Below, one piece after another: positions 1 to 10,051 of a stretch of 64,000 nucleotides of DNA; positions within the stretch are counted from its first letter, which is position 1; each line of letters begins with the position of its first letter. The position numbers were made by a program, and so were the translations under genes. The notes under the pieces are model-generated. The model had not been told where the DNA came from, made no database searches, and saw only the letters and a program-made list of their open reading frames with translations. This DNA is from Spirochaetales bacterium (GTDB lineage Bacteria; Spirochaetota; Spirochaetia; Sphaerochaetales; Sphaerochaetaceae): assembly GCA_017614375.1 (NCBI GenBank), contig JAGABZ010000002.1, positions 1-64,000 on the forward strand. Direction: 5' to 3'.

Positions 1-776
1 ATCAAATCGTTTACGTCGTAGAAGGCCATTTCGGGCTCCACCATCCAGAACTCGGCCAGGTGACGCTTGGTCAGCGAGTTCTCGGCGCGGAAGGTCGGTC
101 CGAACGTGTAGATGTTCTTCAGGGCCATCGCGTAGGTTTCGCCCTCCAGCTGTCCGCTCACCGTCAGCAAGGTCGGACGGCCGAAAAAGTCCTTTGAATA
201 ATCAACCGCACCGTCTTCGGTGCGCGGAGGATTGCCGATGTCCAGCGTGGTCACCTGGAACATCGCCCCGGCGCCCTCTGCATCGCTTGCCGTAATCAAC
301 GGAGTATTGACGTAGCAGAAACCGTGCTCCTGAAAGAACGAATGCACGGCATAGGCCATCGTGTTGCGCACCCGGGCCGCCGCTCCAATCGTATTCGTCC
401 TCGCCCTCAGATGTCCGATCTCACGCAGGTACTCCAGCGTGTGGCGTTTTTTCTGAAGCGGATAGGTATCAGCCGGGCAAGCCCCGACCAACTCTATGCT
501 TTCGGCGGCGAGCTCCACAGCCTGGTTGCCCCCGACGGAGTCGACGATCTTTCCCCTGCAAATCAGCGAACAGCCGGTGGTCAGACTGTCGAGAACCTGC
601 AGGTCGGCGAAGGTCTCGTTATTGACGACGACCTGGATGCCCTTAAGGCACGAGCCGTCGTTCACCTCCAGAAAACTCATCGTCTTGCCCACCCTCTTGG
701 TGCGCAGCCAACCTTTGACCGTGACCGTTTCCGGCCCCGCCTGACGCAGAAGCAGTTTTGCAATGCTCTCTTCCAT
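1..776 (-). CDS. asnS: Asparaginyl-tRNA synthetase, 3' end beyond window
   Basis: Class II aminoacyl-tRNA synthetase that charges tRNA-Asn. The visible 258 residues hold the N-terminal OB-fold anticodon-binding domain (about residues 18-100, [14 protein letters not shown]) and the start of the catalytic domain, including the FRAENS motif 2 region, as expected of AsnS. The C-terminal half with motif 3 lies outside the window. A GGGAGGT ribosome site precedes the ATG, and the ATG overlaps the TGA of the upstream hydrolase gene, so the two are translationally coupled at the end of the pfp operon. Confidence 0.95.
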   Translation of the reverse strand, partial: MEESIAKLLLRQAGPETVTVKGWLRTKRVGKTMSFLEVNDGSCLKGIQVVVNNETFADLQVLDSLTTGCSLICRGKIVDSVGGNQAVELAAESIELVGACPADTYPLQKKRHTLEYLREIGHLRARTNTIGAAARVRNTMAYAVHSFFQEHGFCYVNTPLITASDAEGAGAMFQVTTLDIGNPPRTEDGAVDYSKDFFGRPTLLTVSGQLEGETYAMALKNIYTFGPTFRAENSLTKRHLAEFWMVEPEMAFYDVNDL

Positions 777-1603
777 CACTGACCTCCCAGAACGCCGCAG
801 GCCATCTCCCCCTTGGGACATACATAAAGCCTGTCCCCCAGGGATGAATAGCGGCTGCGAAGCAGTTCCACACTGTTGTTTGTGGACGACAGGTGCACCA
901 GGTAAACCCTGCGAACCCTGCAGTCCGGCTGATTATAGCATAATTGACCTTGAATATCTGTACCCGGATCCCGGTAAAAACCGCATCGGACAAGGAAATC
1001 CTTCGCCTGTTCGTTGGACAGGTGGCCGAATCTCCCGTCAATCCTCTTTTTCAGAGGCGGCGGGTACGGGCCGGATTTGAGCATCCGCGGTTCGTAGTTC
1101 GACTCAAGAAACAGCACGTCGCTCTCAAGCGCCGCGCCGACCATCCTCTCATCGAAGCAACCCGTGTCGGTGACGATGCAGAAACACCCCTGTTTGTGGT
1201 CGATCCGGTACCCGACGCTTCCGCTGCTGTCGTGTGAAGTGTAAAAACACCTGACGCGGAACCCTCCGACCGGGCGCTCCTCCCCCTCGTCGATCGTGTT
1301 GAGCTGACCCCCGGGCACTGCCATGCGGGCAAGCTCCGGGGTACAGAGTTTTCCGGCGACAGCGCTGATGAAGACGGGAAAACCGTCCTTGCGCGCCAGC
1401 GTTCCGACCCCGCGGCAATGGTCCGGATGCATGTGGGTGACAAAGACAGCCCGGACGGTATCCCAGTCCGCTCCCGCGGCATCACAGCGGCGGATCAGTT
1501 CCGCCCTGGAAAAACCGTTGTCGACGATAATCGAGTCAGCCCCGTCGGAAAAGACGTAGGCGTTGCCGCTGGAACCGCTGCCCAGGACGGCATACCTGAT
1601 CAT
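776..1603 (-). CDS. WalJ/YycJ-like MBL-fold metallohydrolase
   Basis: A 275-residue metallo-beta-lactamase-fold protein starting [14 protein letters not shown]. Metal ligands are visible: [10 protein letters not shown] (about residue 56-65), a TSHDSSG segment, a VTDTG segment and ESNYE followed by GHLSN. The GSGSSGN start and ESNxx motif are typical of YycJ/WalJ proteins, which are linked to exonuclease activity and cell-wall/DNA processing; the substrate here is unknown. A longer reading frame runs upstream to 1717, but the ATG at 1603 shares its A with the pfp TGA and fits the family start. It sits between pfp and asnS with overlaps on both sides. Confidence 0.88.
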   Translation of the reverse strand: MIRYAVLGSGSSGNAYVFSDGADSIIVDNGFSRAELIRRCDAAGADWDTVRAVFVTHMHPDHCRGVGTLARKDGFPVFISAVAGKLCTPELARMAVPGGQLNTIDEGEERPVGGFRVRCFYTSHDSSGSVGYRIDHKQGCFCIVTDTGCFDERMVGAALESDVLFLESNYEPRMLKSGPYPPPLKKRIDGRFGHLSNEQAKDFLVRCGFYRDPGTDIQGQLCYNQPDCRVRRVYLVHLSSTNNSVELLRSRYSSLGDRLYVCPKGEMACGVLGGQ

Positions 1604-3267
1604 CAGAAAGTCTCTCCGTGCTCCAACGCCAACGTGGCGGTGGTCCGGTCGCAGACCTCGGACGGTCCGGCGTACTGGATTGCGCCGGGGAAGGTATAGC
1701 AGGTCTCCACAGCCCACTTTTCACGGTTGGCTGCAAGGGCCTTGAACGGAGCTCCGTCCAGATCGACCAGGGCCTTTCGGATGACGGGCTTGAGGTGGCC
1801 CTTGCGGTTCTCCAGATTCATCATCATCGTAATAGGCACCCCGCCGGCCTTCCATTCGGAAGCGGGCCTGCTCAGGGCGGTCACAGACGAAAGGTATCCG
1901 GAAAATCCCCCGCACACCAGCAGATAGGCGTTGTATCCCAGGCTGTAGCAGTAATCAGCATCGAAGTTGGACGGGAAACTGCACCTGCCCTCGTATCCGA
2001 AGAAGTGACACAGGCTGGAGAATTTGCCGTTGTACTTCCCTTCCTTCTTGAGGGCGGCAAGGCGCTTCTTGACCAGCTGAGCCAGAAGCTTTTCCGTCTC
2101 AATCAGCGACACCTGGACGTTTCCGTGCGGGTCGCGGTCCATCACCAGCTGCTGGCGGATCGACTCGGGAAAGGTATCGAAGAGCTGACCTTTCTTTTCA
2201 TCCAGCAGGCCACGGACATAGGCGGCTTTTCCGGCCGGGTCATCGATTGCGGCCAGTTCATCGGCTTTGGCGGCCATCAGGTCGTTCAGCACATCGATAA
2301 GCTCGCCGACTTCGGGGATGAACTCTATGATTCCCTCGGGAATCAGGGCAACTCCGAAATTCATGCCCTTTTCGGCCCGGCGGACCACCGAGTCGACGAT
2401 AACCTCGGCAACCTCGGCCAGTCCCATCTTCTTGGCACTGACCTCCTCACCGATGAGACAGACGTTCGGCTGGGTCTGCAGGGCGCACTCCAGGGCTATG
2501 TGGCTCGCCGAGCGCCCCATCAGGCGGATGAAGTGCCAGTATTTCTTGGCGCTGTTGGCGTCGCGCTCGATGTTGCCGATCAGTTCTGCAAAGACCTTGG
2601 TGGCGGTGTCGAAACCGAAGGAGGCTTCGATCTGCTCGTTCTTGAGGTCACCGTCGATTGTCTTCGGGCAACCTACGACCGTAATCTTTTCACCCTTTGA
2701 GGCGAAATACTCGGCAAGGACGGCGGCATTGGTATTCGAGTCGTCTCCGCCGATGATCACGATTCCGTTGATGTTGTGGGCATGACAGACCGCCCGGGCC
2801 TTTTCGAACTGCTCCTCGGTCTCCAGCTTGGTCCTGCCGCTTCCGATGATGTCAAACCCTCCGGTGTTGCGGTACCGGTCGATGGTCTCACCGTCCAAAA
2901 CCGTGTATTTGTCGTCGGTCAGCCCGCTCGGGCCGCCGAGGAAACCGTACAGGATGCTGGCCGGATCGGCTTTCGTCATGGCGTCGTACAGACCGCAGAT
3001 TACGTTGTGTCCGCCGGGGGCCTGACCGCCGGAGAGAATGACTCCGATGTTCAGCGGCCCGGGACGGCCCGTCTTGTCCGACCGGACGAAACTGATTGTC
3101 GGCAGGCCGTAGGTATTCGGAAACAGGGCCTTGAGCTCGCGCTCGTCGGATTTTGCCGAGGTCGCGTTGCCCTTTTGCGGAGTAATCGAATCGATGTTTC
3201 CTGCCAGAACGGCGGGAAGTTTGGGCTGATACGAATAACGGAACTTCTGAAGCGGTGAAATGACCAT
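1603..3267 (-). CDS. pfp: Diphosphate-fructose-6-phosphate 1-phosphotransferase
   Basis: Reversible PPi-dependent phosphofructokinase, 554 residues, of the long clade found in spirochaetes and plants (ATP-PFKs are about 320). Key motifs: [11 protein letters not shown] (nucleotide/PPi loop), GGDDSNTNA with the second Asp that blocks ATP binding, PKTIDGDL with the Lys diagnostic of PPi use, and [14 protein letters not shown]. It would carry glycolytic and gluconeogenic flux with the aldolase at 52901-53758. ATG is preceded by AAGGGGATC and a promoter at 3292-3321. First gene of the pfp-hydrolase-asnS operon. Confidence 0.95.
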   Translation of the reverse strand: MVISPLQKFRYSYQPKLPAVLAGNIDSITPQKGNATSAKSDERELKALFPNTYGLPTISFVRSDKTGRPGPLNIGVILSGGQAPGGHNVICGLYDAMTKADPASILYGFLGGPSGLTDDKYTVLDGETIDRYRNTGGFDIIGSGRTKLETEEQFEKARAVCHAHNINGIVIIGGDDSNTNAAVLAEYFASKGEKITVVGCPKTIDGDLKNEQIEASFGFDTATKVFAELIGNIERDANSAKKYWHFIRLMGRSASHIALECALQTQPNVCLIGEEVSAKKMGLAEVAEVIVDSVVRRAEKGMNFGVALIPEGIIEFIPEVGELIDVLNDLMAAKADELAAIDDPAGKAAYVRGLLDEKKGQLFDTFPESIRQQLVMDRDPHGNVQVSLIETEKLLAQLVKKRLAALKKEGKYNGKFSSLCHFFGYEGRCSFPSNFDADYCYSLGYNAYLLVCGGFSGYLSSVTALSRPASEWKAGGVPITMMMNLENRKGHLKPVIRKALVDLDGAPFKALAANREKWAVETCYTFPGAIQYAGPSEVCDRTTATLALEHGETF

Positions 3268-3291
3268 TTTTGATCCCCTTGAATACCGACG

Positions 3292-3321
3292 ATTTTATCT
3301 GTTTTGTTGTATCCGATTCAA
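3292..3321 (-). promoter_or_regulatory. Promoter of the pfp operon
   Basis: On the minus strand TTGAAT (3321-3316), an 18-nt spacer and TAAAAT (3297-3292), about 25 nt before the pfp start. It overlaps the divergent yaiI promoter, so the two may interfere. Confidence 0.6.
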
Positions 3322-3332
3322 GCATGTAGTAT
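3304..3332 (+). promoter_or_regulatory. Promoter of yaiI, near-leaderless
   Basis: TTGTTG (3304-3309), 17-nt spacer, TAGTAT (3327-3332). The ATG at 3342 lies 9 nt after the -10, so +1 would fall within about 3 nt of the start codon. No Shine-Dalgarno sequence is present. Confidence 0.55.
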
Positions 3333-3341
3333 AGTTCAGCC

Positions 3342-3896
3342 ATGCCATCCGAACACCTGATTCTGGTCGACTCCGACTCCTGCCCCCGCCCCATCCGGGC
3401 GGTTGTTCTGCGCAGTTGCCGTAAGAACCGCATCGCCGCCGTCTTTTGCGCCGACCGGGCACTTCCGGACGTCCGTTCCCAGATAGCGGATGACACAGGT
3501 GAGAAACGCAGGGAGTATCTTCAGGCAGGCGGAGAGGCGCAAAACGTCCGCTCTGTGCGCAGCCTGATCAGGATGCTCGTCGTTTCATCCGGCCAGGACA
3601 GTGCCGATGACGCCCTGGTCGACCTCTGCACCCCGGGTTGCCTGGCAATCACCAGGGATCTGCCTCTGGCCTCCCGGCTCATACAAAAAGGCGCCTGTGC
3701 CGTAATCACCGACAGAGGCGTCGTCCTTGATTCTTCAAACATCGCCGAGAAGCTCTCCGAGCGCAACGCGAACGCCGTCTTCAGGGAGGCGGGGCTTTTT
3801 GATGCCGGACGGGAGCAGCACCTGACTCCGAGGGACATCAAGGCCTTTTCCGACGCTTTCTCAGCCCGGATTCAAATTCTCCTACATCAGGAATGA
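3342..3896 (+). CDS. YaiI/YqxD family protein (UPF0178, DUF188)
   Basis: A 184-residue member of the YaiI/YqxD family, PIN-like nuclease-fold proteins of unsettled function. Diagnostic segments are DSDSCPRPIRAVV near the N-terminus (usually DADACPV) and AITRDLPLASRLIQKGA at about residues 105-122, followed by VITDRGV. It is longer than the usual 145-160 residues through a C-terminal tail. It has its own promoter and no ribosome site, and its 3' end overlaps the convergent asnA end by 15 nt. Confidence 0.85.
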   Translation: MPSEHLILVDSDSCPRPIRAVVLRSCRKNRIAAVFCADRALPDVRSQIADDTGEKRREYLQAGGEAQNVRSVRSLIRMLVVSSGQDSADDALVDLCTPGCLAITRDLPLASRLIQKGACAVITDRGVVLDSSNIAEKLSERNANAVFREAGLFDAGREQHLTPRDIKAFSDAFSARIQILLHQE

Positions 3897-4919
3897 ACCG
3901 GCAGAGGCGGCCTGCTCATAGGCGCTGTCCTGCCATACCGAAGCCTGCACCTCGCCGATGTGGGCTTTTTTGAGCAGCCTCATGCAGATTCGGCTCTGAC
4001 CGATTCCGCCGCCGATGGTCTGCGGAAACTCTCCGGCAAGCAGGCGTCTGTGCCAGTACAGGTCTTTTCTTTCGGGTACCCCGCGGATTTCCAGCTGCCG
4101 GATGAGCGCTTCGTTGTCCACCCTGATACCCATCGAGCTCAGCTCCAGCGAGTCCTTCCGGACCGGGTCCCAGACGATGATGTCGCCGTTGAGTCCGTAG
4201 CACCCGTCCTCGTTGGGAGTGGACCAGTCGTCGTAGTCCGGGGCCCTCAGGTCATGGACCTTTCCGTCGGACAGGGTGTGCCCGATTCCGATTACGAAAA
4301 CCGCCCCGTTCTGCTCTGCGGCGATTCTTTCCCTCTGTTTCGGAGTCTTGTCCGGATAGAGCTTCAGCAGATCCTCGCTCTCGATGAACCGGATGTCCTC
4401 GGGAAGGGACGGCTCAAGCTGGGGATAGTTCTCGGCCAGCAGGAACTCGGTACGTTTGAGGGCGTTGTAAATCTTTACCACGATGGATGAAAGGAATCCC
4501 AGGTTCCTCTCATCCGGAGCCATCACCCGCTCCCAGTCCCACTGGTCGACATAGACGGAGTGGATTTCGTCGATGGTGTCGTCCGGACGGAGGGCGTTCA
4601 TATCGGTGTAAATCCCGGTACCGGGGGCATAGCCGTGGTCGGCCAGGGCCATGCGCTTCCACTTGGCCAGGGACTGGACGACTTCCATCGGGCGGTTGCC
4701 CAGATTGCCCACCTCAAACCTCACCGGGCGTTCCACACCGTTGAGATCATCGTTGATTCCGCTGTTGGTCGGAACGAAAAGCGGTGATGTGATGCGTGAC
4801 AGCCTCAGTTCTCCGGACAGTTCGCGTTCGAACGTGTCCTTGACCAGCTTGATTGCCTTCTCGGTCTGTTTGAGTCCGAGAATCGGCCTGTAGTCCTCAG
4901 GGAAGAACGATGAACCCAT
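3882..4919 (-). CDS. asnA: Aspartate-ammonia ligase (asparagine synthetase A)
   Basis: ATP-dependent synthesis of asparagine from aspartate and ammonia in the cytoplasm; fold related to class II aminoacyl-tRNA synthetases. The 345 residues are near the family length of about 330 and carry SPLFVPTNSGINDDLNG, the RPVRFEV segment, and the C-terminal GGGIGQSRICM motif. A strong AGGAGGAG site precedes the ATG, 10 nt after the stop of the upstream sugar kinase, so both are co-transcribed. The window also encodes asnS and a one-domain asparaginase, which bracket asparagine metabolism. Confidence 0.95.
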   Translation of the reverse strand: MGSSFFPEDYRPILGLKQTEKAIKLVKDTFERELSGELRLSRITSPLFVPTNSGINDDLNGVERPVRFEVGNLGNRPMEVVQSLAKWKRMALADHGYAPGTGIYTDMNALRPDDTIDEIHSVYVDQWDWERVMAPDERNLGFLSSIVVKIYNALKRTEFLLAENYPQLEPSLPEDIRFIESEDLLKLYPDKTPKQRERIAAEQNGAVFVIGIGHTLSDGKVHDLRAPDYDDWSTPNEDGCYGLNGDIIVWDPVRKDSLELSSMGIRVDNEALIRQLEIRGVPERKDLYWHRRLLAGEFPQTIGGGIGQSRICMRLLKKAHIGEVQASVWQDSAYEQAASAGSFLM

Positions 4920-4928
4920 AATCTCCTC

Positions 4929-6473
4929 CTATAGTCCGAAACTCCGTCGGTATACCGGTCTGAGGGCCGGGTAAAGGTTTTTGTATACGCTTTCGTATGT
5001 GCGGCGGTACAGCCTGTGGTTGTCCTCGTCGGGCAGAAACGAGGTCGTGTAGTGAACCATGCTCCGCACGGCGTCCTCGTAGGAGGCAAACTGGCCGCAG
5101 GCCATGAAGCTGATAATCGCGGCACCCAACGCGCTGGTCTCGGCGGTGTGGCAGCGATAGGCAGGCAGGCCGAAAACATCACAGGCAAGCTGGCAGATGC
5201 CGTCGCTGCGGGAACCTCCTCCGCAGAGACAGATTGCCTGTATCTTTTTATGGCTTCTGGCGCTGATTCCCTCCAGGCTCTGCAGCAGTTCGTAGTTGAT
5301 GCCCTCCAGAATGGCCCGGTAAAGATGGGCCCGTGTATGGTAGTCCGAAAGCCCGATAATCGACCCGTGTGCCTCCAGTTGCTTCAGGCCGGGACACCAA
5401 TAAGGCTGCAGGACCATTCCGTCACACCCCGGGGGAGTCTGCTCGAGCAGTCTGTCCAGAAGCTGCTCCACAGGGATTCCCGTTTTGCGGCTCTCAATCT
5501 TCTCAGCCTGGCCGAACTGCTCGGCGAACCACCTGACCATCCAGTAGCCGCGGTAGATCTGGACCTCGGGGTTCCAGTGTCCCCTGACGGCAGAGATGTA
5601 AGCCGGCAGGAAGCGCTGGGGTTCGACATACCGGTCGGTTGTGATTTCCACAGTGGCGGTGGTGCCGAAGGATACGGAGGCCAGATCACTTTCCAGCACT
5701 CCGCAGCCGAGGGTCTCGCAGGCCTTGTCCGTGGCTCCGGCAACGACCTTCAGGCCTTTGGGCAGTCCCGTCTTCTGAGCCACGGCGTCGGTGATCGTAC
5801 CTATGGTCTCCCCCACTTCGACGGCAGGAGGCAGCAGTGCCGGGTCGACCGGAGTGGCAGCCCACATCAGGCTGCCCTTGCGACGGTAGGTTCCGTTTTT
5901 GTAGTTGACGGGTATGTGCCCGCAGAGGTTTGCCTTTGAGTCAATCAGGTTGCCGGTGAGTTTGTAGTTCAGCCAGCATTCCAGAGACACATAGTGGGCC
6001 AGATTTCTGAAGGTTCCGGGTTCGTTCTCCTCGAGCCATACGGTCCGGGTGACCTTGCGCTGCTGGCGGATGACTTCGGTCATGCCGACCATGGCAAAGA
6101 TAGCCGCCTGATGAAGCGGGATCTTCTTTCTGTCCTTGGCGACACGCTGGTCCGGCCAGACTATCGCCGGGCGGAGGATGCGTTTCTTGTCATCCAGACA
6201 TATATAGGTATCGCGCAGGCAGGAGATGCAGATGGAAACCAGGCTTTGGCGCTGTTCGTCAGAGAGTTGTTCAGACACACCGCTCAGACCGCGGACAGCC
6301 GCGTCCCACCAGAACTCGGGATCCTGCTCCGCCCAGCCGTTCTTCTGGCTGTAGTAAGGTTCGTCATACCTGACGGCCTCGGTGGCCACCGGCTCTCCGT
6401 CGGTGTTGAAAACGATGGCTCTCAGACTCTGCGTGCCGCAGTCAATACTCAATGCCAAGGGGCTTCTGGACAT
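4929..6473 (-). CDS. FGGY-family carbohydrate kinase
   Basis: A 514-residue sugar kinase of the xylulokinase/glycerol-kinase superfamily, phosphorylating an unidentified pentulose, polyol or related substrate. Seen: LSIDCGTQSLRAIVF phosphate-1 loop at the N-terminus, GWAEQDPEFWW, a SFGTTATVEI phosphate-2 segment and a C-terminal CLCGGGSRSDG nucleotide-binding signature near residue 415. The sequence does not reveal the substrate, and no transporter or isomerase gene is adjacent. AGGAG precedes the ATG, with its own promoter at 6509-6537. Confidence 0.88.
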   Translation of the reverse strand: MSRSPLALSIDCGTQSLRAIVFNTDGEPVATEAVRYDEPYYSQKNGWAEQDPEFWWDAAVRGLSGVSEQLSDEQRQSLVSICISCLRDTYICLDDKKRILRPAIVWPDQRVAKDRKKIPLHQAAIFAMVGMTEVIRQQRKVTRTVWLEENEPGTFRNLAHYVSLECWLNYKLTGNLIDSKANLCGHIPVNYKNGTYRRKGSLMWAATPVDPALLPPAVEVGETIGTITDAVAQKTGLPKGLKVVAGATDKACETLGCGVLESDLASVSFGTTATVEITTDRYVEPQRFLPAYISAVRGHWNPEVQIYRGYWMVRWFAEQFGQAEKIESRKTGIPVEQLLDRLLEQTPPGCDGMVLQPYWCPGLKQLEAHGSIIGLSDYHTRAHLYRAILEGINYELLQSLEGISARSHKKIQAICLCGGGSRSDGICQLACDVFGLPAYRCHTAETSALGAAIISFMACGQFASYEDAVRSMVHYTTSFLPDEDNHRLYRRTYESVYKNLYPALRPVYRRSFGL

Positions 6474-6508
6474 GGTCGGCTCCTGTAAAGCGGTTTGTCT
6501 TTTAGGAC

Positions 6509-6537
6509 AATCTACTCACTTGGACCTTCGTTTGCAA
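6509..6537 (-). promoter_or_regulatory. Promoter of the kinase-asnA operon, with nearby inverted repeat
   Basis: Minus-strand TTGCAA (6537-6532), 17-nt spacer, TAGATT (6514-6509). An inverted repeat, TTGTC and GACAA separated by 6 nt (6495-6510), covers the transcription start region and could be an operator; that role is inference. Confidence 0.6.
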
Positions 6538-6567
6538 TAGTTTCCCGGAAAAACGGAAAGAGCCGAT

Positions 6568-9500
6568 TCAGAGTACCGTAACTGAGTTTGTTGTCGTCTG
6601 GACGGTGGCGTCCTGAGTTTCGTCGTACCAGGTCCAGTCGTCTTCCCACGACCAGCTCTCCTGCTCGGCGAAGATCTTGTCCCAGAACTCCGTCTCGGAC
6701 TCACGCTCGACTTCCCTGAGCATGAACGAGCGTTCGTAGATGTCGGTGGCGATCTGGATTTCCTCGACGGTCTGGTCGTATTCCCAGAAATCCTGGAGCA
6801 GGATGACCTGCGAACCCTGGTCGAGGACCGGCACTTCAAAGAAGAGGCCGTACCAGACCTTGGTCTTCGAACCTTCGGGTGTGACGTCCAGGTCGATGCA
6901 GTACAATCCGGGCTCGAGGTTGCTCTGGATGAACCGGCCTGTTTCGTCGGTGAACATGTAGTTGTCGGTCAGCTGGATCGAGTAAACCTTCTGCCCGTCT
7001 TCGATATCCTCGTAGATCCGGTAAATCGGCGAAGTGTACAGCTCGTTGGGAGTCCCGTCAGCGTTGTAGAGGATTGCCGACATAGTCACCGTCGGAGTGA
7101 CTGCCACATGCATCACATAGCCCTGGCGCGGACGCGGGGTCATTCCGATGAGGAAGGTTCCTCCGCTGCCGAACAGGGAACTGTCATCGCTGTAGATGAC
7201 GATTCCGTTGTGCTGGTACAGCGACAATCCGGTGTAGAGGTAGTTGCCGAATACCTTCCGGTACTGGGTCGAGGAAGAGGCTGTGGCCTTTCCGATCGAA
7301 ACCGGGACGTTCTTCATCAGTCCGTCCGGATGGACTAGCAGGAAGCTACCGGCCACCGAACGGGCCATACCGAACTGCCCGTCGGCAAAGACGACGGCGG
7401 TATTCAGCGACAGGGTCGTTCCGGCCGACTGGTAGCTGTTGGAGAAGTTCTGCCTCAGCGACAGACCGACCAGATCACCGTTGTACGAATAGCTGATGCC
7501 CATCGAATGGTCGAGCCATCTGTCCATGTTCTCAGAATTGAAGGTCGGCCTGATTCCGTTCAGGGCCAGCTGGATGCTCGAACGGATCGAACCGAACGGC
7601 CTCCAGTTCAGGCTGGCGTCGATGGTGGAGTAATCGGACCTGGCATAGGCACTGGCATCGCTTCCGAGCTGGAATGACAGACCGATGGAACCGCGGATCG
7701 GGGCTCCGTCGCCGTTGGCATAGCCGGCCACCAGGGCGCTTGAGGTCGTCAGGCTGGCGTTGAGCTGGATTCCGTCCACCAAAGTGGTGTTCAGAGAGCC
7801 GCTCAGGCTCCATGCCCATTCGTTGTAACTGCCTGTGTACGAGGCGGAACCGGACAAACTGAAACGGACATCATCGACAGTCCAGCCGTAACCGAGCGAG
7901 GCCGACCAGCGGGAACCGGACGAGTCGTAGGACAGGCCCGTGCTGACGGCTGCCAGGAGTCCCTCGTTGAAGCGCGGGGTAATAGAGGCACTCCAGCTTA
8001 TCGTGTCGGTGTCCAGAGCGGCCCACCCTATGGGAATCTCGGCAATCTGGATCTGGGCGGTGTAGTTCAGCGAGCCGAAGTTGAATGCCTGGATTGCCGA
8101 GAACGAATCGTAGAACCTCAGTGAATACTCATCCAAAGCGTTCAGGCTGCCGGAAAGGGCGATGAGGTTGTTGATCGTCATCGAATGGGTAAGCCCGACC
8201 GCCTGCTGAAGCGAAAGCGAGAAGTCGGAGAACTTCGCCACATAGCGGTCCAGATTGAAGTCCACATAGTGGAATCCGGCGAATGTTCCGTCGTCGATTA
8301 CACTGGGGAAGCTGTAGGTGAACTTCCAGAGATATTCACCCTTTGCCATCAGGGATGAATCGTAACCGAGATTGAACGAGAGGATCTTGATTTCCGGAGC
8401 CGGGTCGTTGAAGTCCACCTCCACACCCTCGGGAACCTCCCAGATCTCAATCTCGTTGGCGCCCTGGACAAAGGTGAAGTCCTTGAGTCTGTACTTTCCG
8501 ACCTTCATCTTACGGCTGAAAGCTTCCATACCGTTCATGAAGACGATGACGGTGCAGTCCTGCTCGAGGATTATCTCCTGCTCGAACTGATTGCCCAGCT
8601 TCTCGCCGTTACCATAGGAATAACTCTTTTCAAGCGAGAACCCGAACGGGTTGCTCGGCTCGATTGCCGAGTACGCCGAAACGCTTCCGATCGACAGACG
8701 GAGGCTGTCATCCGGGAAATCGATGTAGGCCAAAGCCCTGGAGACATAAAAGGCGTCCCTGATGCTGACATCCGAATCCGCCCTGGTCGCCCGAACCAGC
8801 CTGTACAGATCCACACTGGCGGTGAAGTCCAGCGCGAGGTCGCAGAACGAGACCATGTTGGAAATCGTCAGGTTGAGGTTCTTTGTCGAAATCTGCCAGT
8901 TTCCCGCCTGTGAATTATGACTGTAGCCAAGATAACCGTAAAGGGAAAGGTTGGCCGACCAGCTCAGAGTGGCGGCGTCTATGTCGGAAACACCGACGAT
9001 GCTCGCCAGAGTCCTGGTGTGCGAAAGGCTCTGGGAGGAAAGCGATACGCTCTGAATGGGAAGCTGCTCGGCGCTGAACTCGAGATAGACGATGAACTGG
9101 TTGGTGTCGAAGCTCAGACCTATTCCGAACGAGGACAAGTATTCCTCTCCGTAGTAGGCCTCCTCCGACGAGAAGAACTCGGTGGCGAAATCCGGTTCGA
9201 GGAAAGCCTGAAGCAACGCCTGCAGCTCTGTTCTGCTGATGAACGGGGAGTTGCTCCTCATGTCGACCTGAATCGAGCCGTAGTACTCACCGTTTACGTA
9301 GATGTACGGATACTGGATTCCGTCGTCGTACACCAGGTCGCCGCCACCGTAGTAGAAGTCGGCGAAGAAATCATCGTTATAGTCTGTATTCGAGAAATCC
9401 CACGGCTCCTCGACATAGACGTAGAGTACCGGAGGCGGGGACGGAACGCGGACCTCCGGTTCAGCCGACAGAGAGGTGATGTCCTGTCCCTCCTGGGAAA

Positions 9501-9987
9501 CCAGTTCGACGACATCCTGGGAAATCTTTTCCTGTACTGGCTCCTCCTCTTCAATCGGGGAAACATAGACGGAGAACTGCTCCTGGGTTTCAGCCTCAGG
9601 CTGAATCGGCGGGGACAGGACCGGCTCCTCTTCCTCCGGGGGAGCCTCGGAGAGATGAACCTCAACGTCTTCCTCCGCCTCGGAGGCAAGGATGGTGGCC
9701 GGGGCGGCTTCCCCGACGTCCTCCTCCGGCCCGGGCATCTGTCCGGCGCTCTGGGGCTGGGAAACGGTCGGTACCACGACGACGACCTCCGGTTCCGCTG
9801 GAACATCGGAGACAGGACTCTCAACGGTCTCGGTGACCGGAACCTGGGCGGGGCCGGACTCGGGCACAAGGGTGCTGACCCGCGGATACACCAGATACGC
9901 TCCGCCCCCTACAATGATGGTGGTCAACACCGAATAGAGAATTATGATTGCGCGCTTTCTGCGCCTGGCTTTTTCTCTTACGCCCAT
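6568..9987 (-). CDS. Usher-like outer-membrane protein with inner-membrane anchor
   Basis: A 1139-residue protein with unusual order. Residues about 8-36 are a basic stretch and one hydrophobic helix without a clear cleavage site (signal anchor). About 42-190 is a Pro/Glu-rich spacer. About 215-320 resembles an usher N-terminal domain (YIYVNGEYYGSIQVDM; GLSFDTNQFIVYLEF). About 320-990 is Ser/Tyr-rich alternating beta sequence, with an usher-like VIVFMNGMEAFSRK...GKYRLKDF segment near 480-505. The C-terminus has a carboxypeptidase-regulatory-like turn (TDETGRFIQSNLEPGLY). Ushers pass chaperone-bound subunits across the outer membrane; the preceding gene encodes such a chaperone. Start: ATG 9987 is preferred over TTG 10008, though neither has a strong ribosome site. 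Confidence 0.72.
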   Translation of the reverse strand: MGVREKARRRKRAIIILYSVLTTIIVGGGAYLVYPRVSTLVPESGPAQVPVTETVESPVSDVPAEPEVVVVVPTVSQPQSAGQMPGPEEDVGEAAPATILASEAEEDVEVHLSEAPPEEEEPVLSPPIQPEAETQEQFSVYVSPIEEEEPVQEKISQDVVELVSQEGQDITSLSAEPEVRVPSPPPVLYVYVEEPWDFSNTDYNDDFFADFYYGGGDLVYDDGIQYPYIYVNGEYYGSIQVDMRSNSPFISRTELQALLQAFLEPDFATEFFSSEEAYYGEEYLSSFGIGLSFDTNQFIVYLEFSAEQLPIQSVSLSSQSLSHTRTLASIVGVSDIDAATLSWSANLSLYGYLGYSHNSQAGNWQISTKNLNLTISNMVSFCDLALDFTASVDLYRLVRATRADSDVSIRDAFYVSRALAYIDFPDDSLRLSIGSVSAYSAIEPSNPFGFSLEKSYSYGNGEKLGNQFEQEIILEQDCTVIVFMNGMEAFSRKMKVGKYRLKDFTFVQGANEIEIWEVPEGVEVDFNDPAPEIKILSFNLGYDSSLMAKGEYLWKFTYSFPSVIDDGTFAGFHYVDFNLDRYVAKFSDFSLSLQQAVGLTHSMTINNLIALSGSLNALDEYSLRFYDSFSAIQAFNFGSLNYTAQIQIAEIPIGWAALDTDTISWSASITPRFNEGLLAAVSTGLSYDSSGSRWSASLGYGWTVDDVRFSLSGSASYTGSYNEWAWSLSGSLNTTLVDGIQLNASLTTSSALVAGYANGDGAPIRGSIGLSFQLGSDASAYARSDYSTIDASLNWRPFGSIRSSIQLALNGIRPTFNSENMDRWLDHSMGISYSYNGDLVGLSLRQNFSNSYQSAGTTLSLNTAVVFADGQFGMARSVAGSFLLVHPDGLMKNVPVSIGKATASSSTQYRKVFGNYLYTGLSLYQHNGIVIYSDDSSLFGSGGTFLIGMTPRPRQGYVMHVAVTPTVTMSAILYNADGTPNELYTSPIYRIYEDIEDGQKVYSIQLTDNYMFTDETGRFIQSNLEPGLYCIDLDVTPEGSKTKVWYGLFFEVPVLDQGSQVILLQDFWEYDQTVEEIQIATDIYERSFMLREVERESETEFWDKIFAEQESWSWEDDWTWYDETQDATVQTTTNSVTVL

Positions 9988-10000
9988 TTTCCGTGCCCGT

Positions 10001-10032
10001 AAAAACAAGAGGCCGATGTTGAATCACCGGCC
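10001..10032 (-). terminator. Intercistronic terminator-like hairpin between chaperone and usher
   Basis: On the minus strand, 8-bp stem GGCCGGTG/CATCGGCC (one G-T pair) with a 6-nt loop, followed by TCTTGTTTTT. It lies 14 nt before the usher ATG, and would lower usher relative to chaperone expression. Partial termination is inferred. Confidence 0.6.
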
Positions 10033-10051
10033 CCACTGTCGCATAGAATTG

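Noticed and set aside
1618-2700. 360-codon open frame opposite pfp
   Set aside because: Antisense to a strongly conserved enzyme; no match or ribosome site.
8917-10002. 361-codon open frame opposite the usher-like gene
   Set aside because: Its low-complexity Gly/Arg/Val composition mirrors the repetitive coding strand; no start signals.
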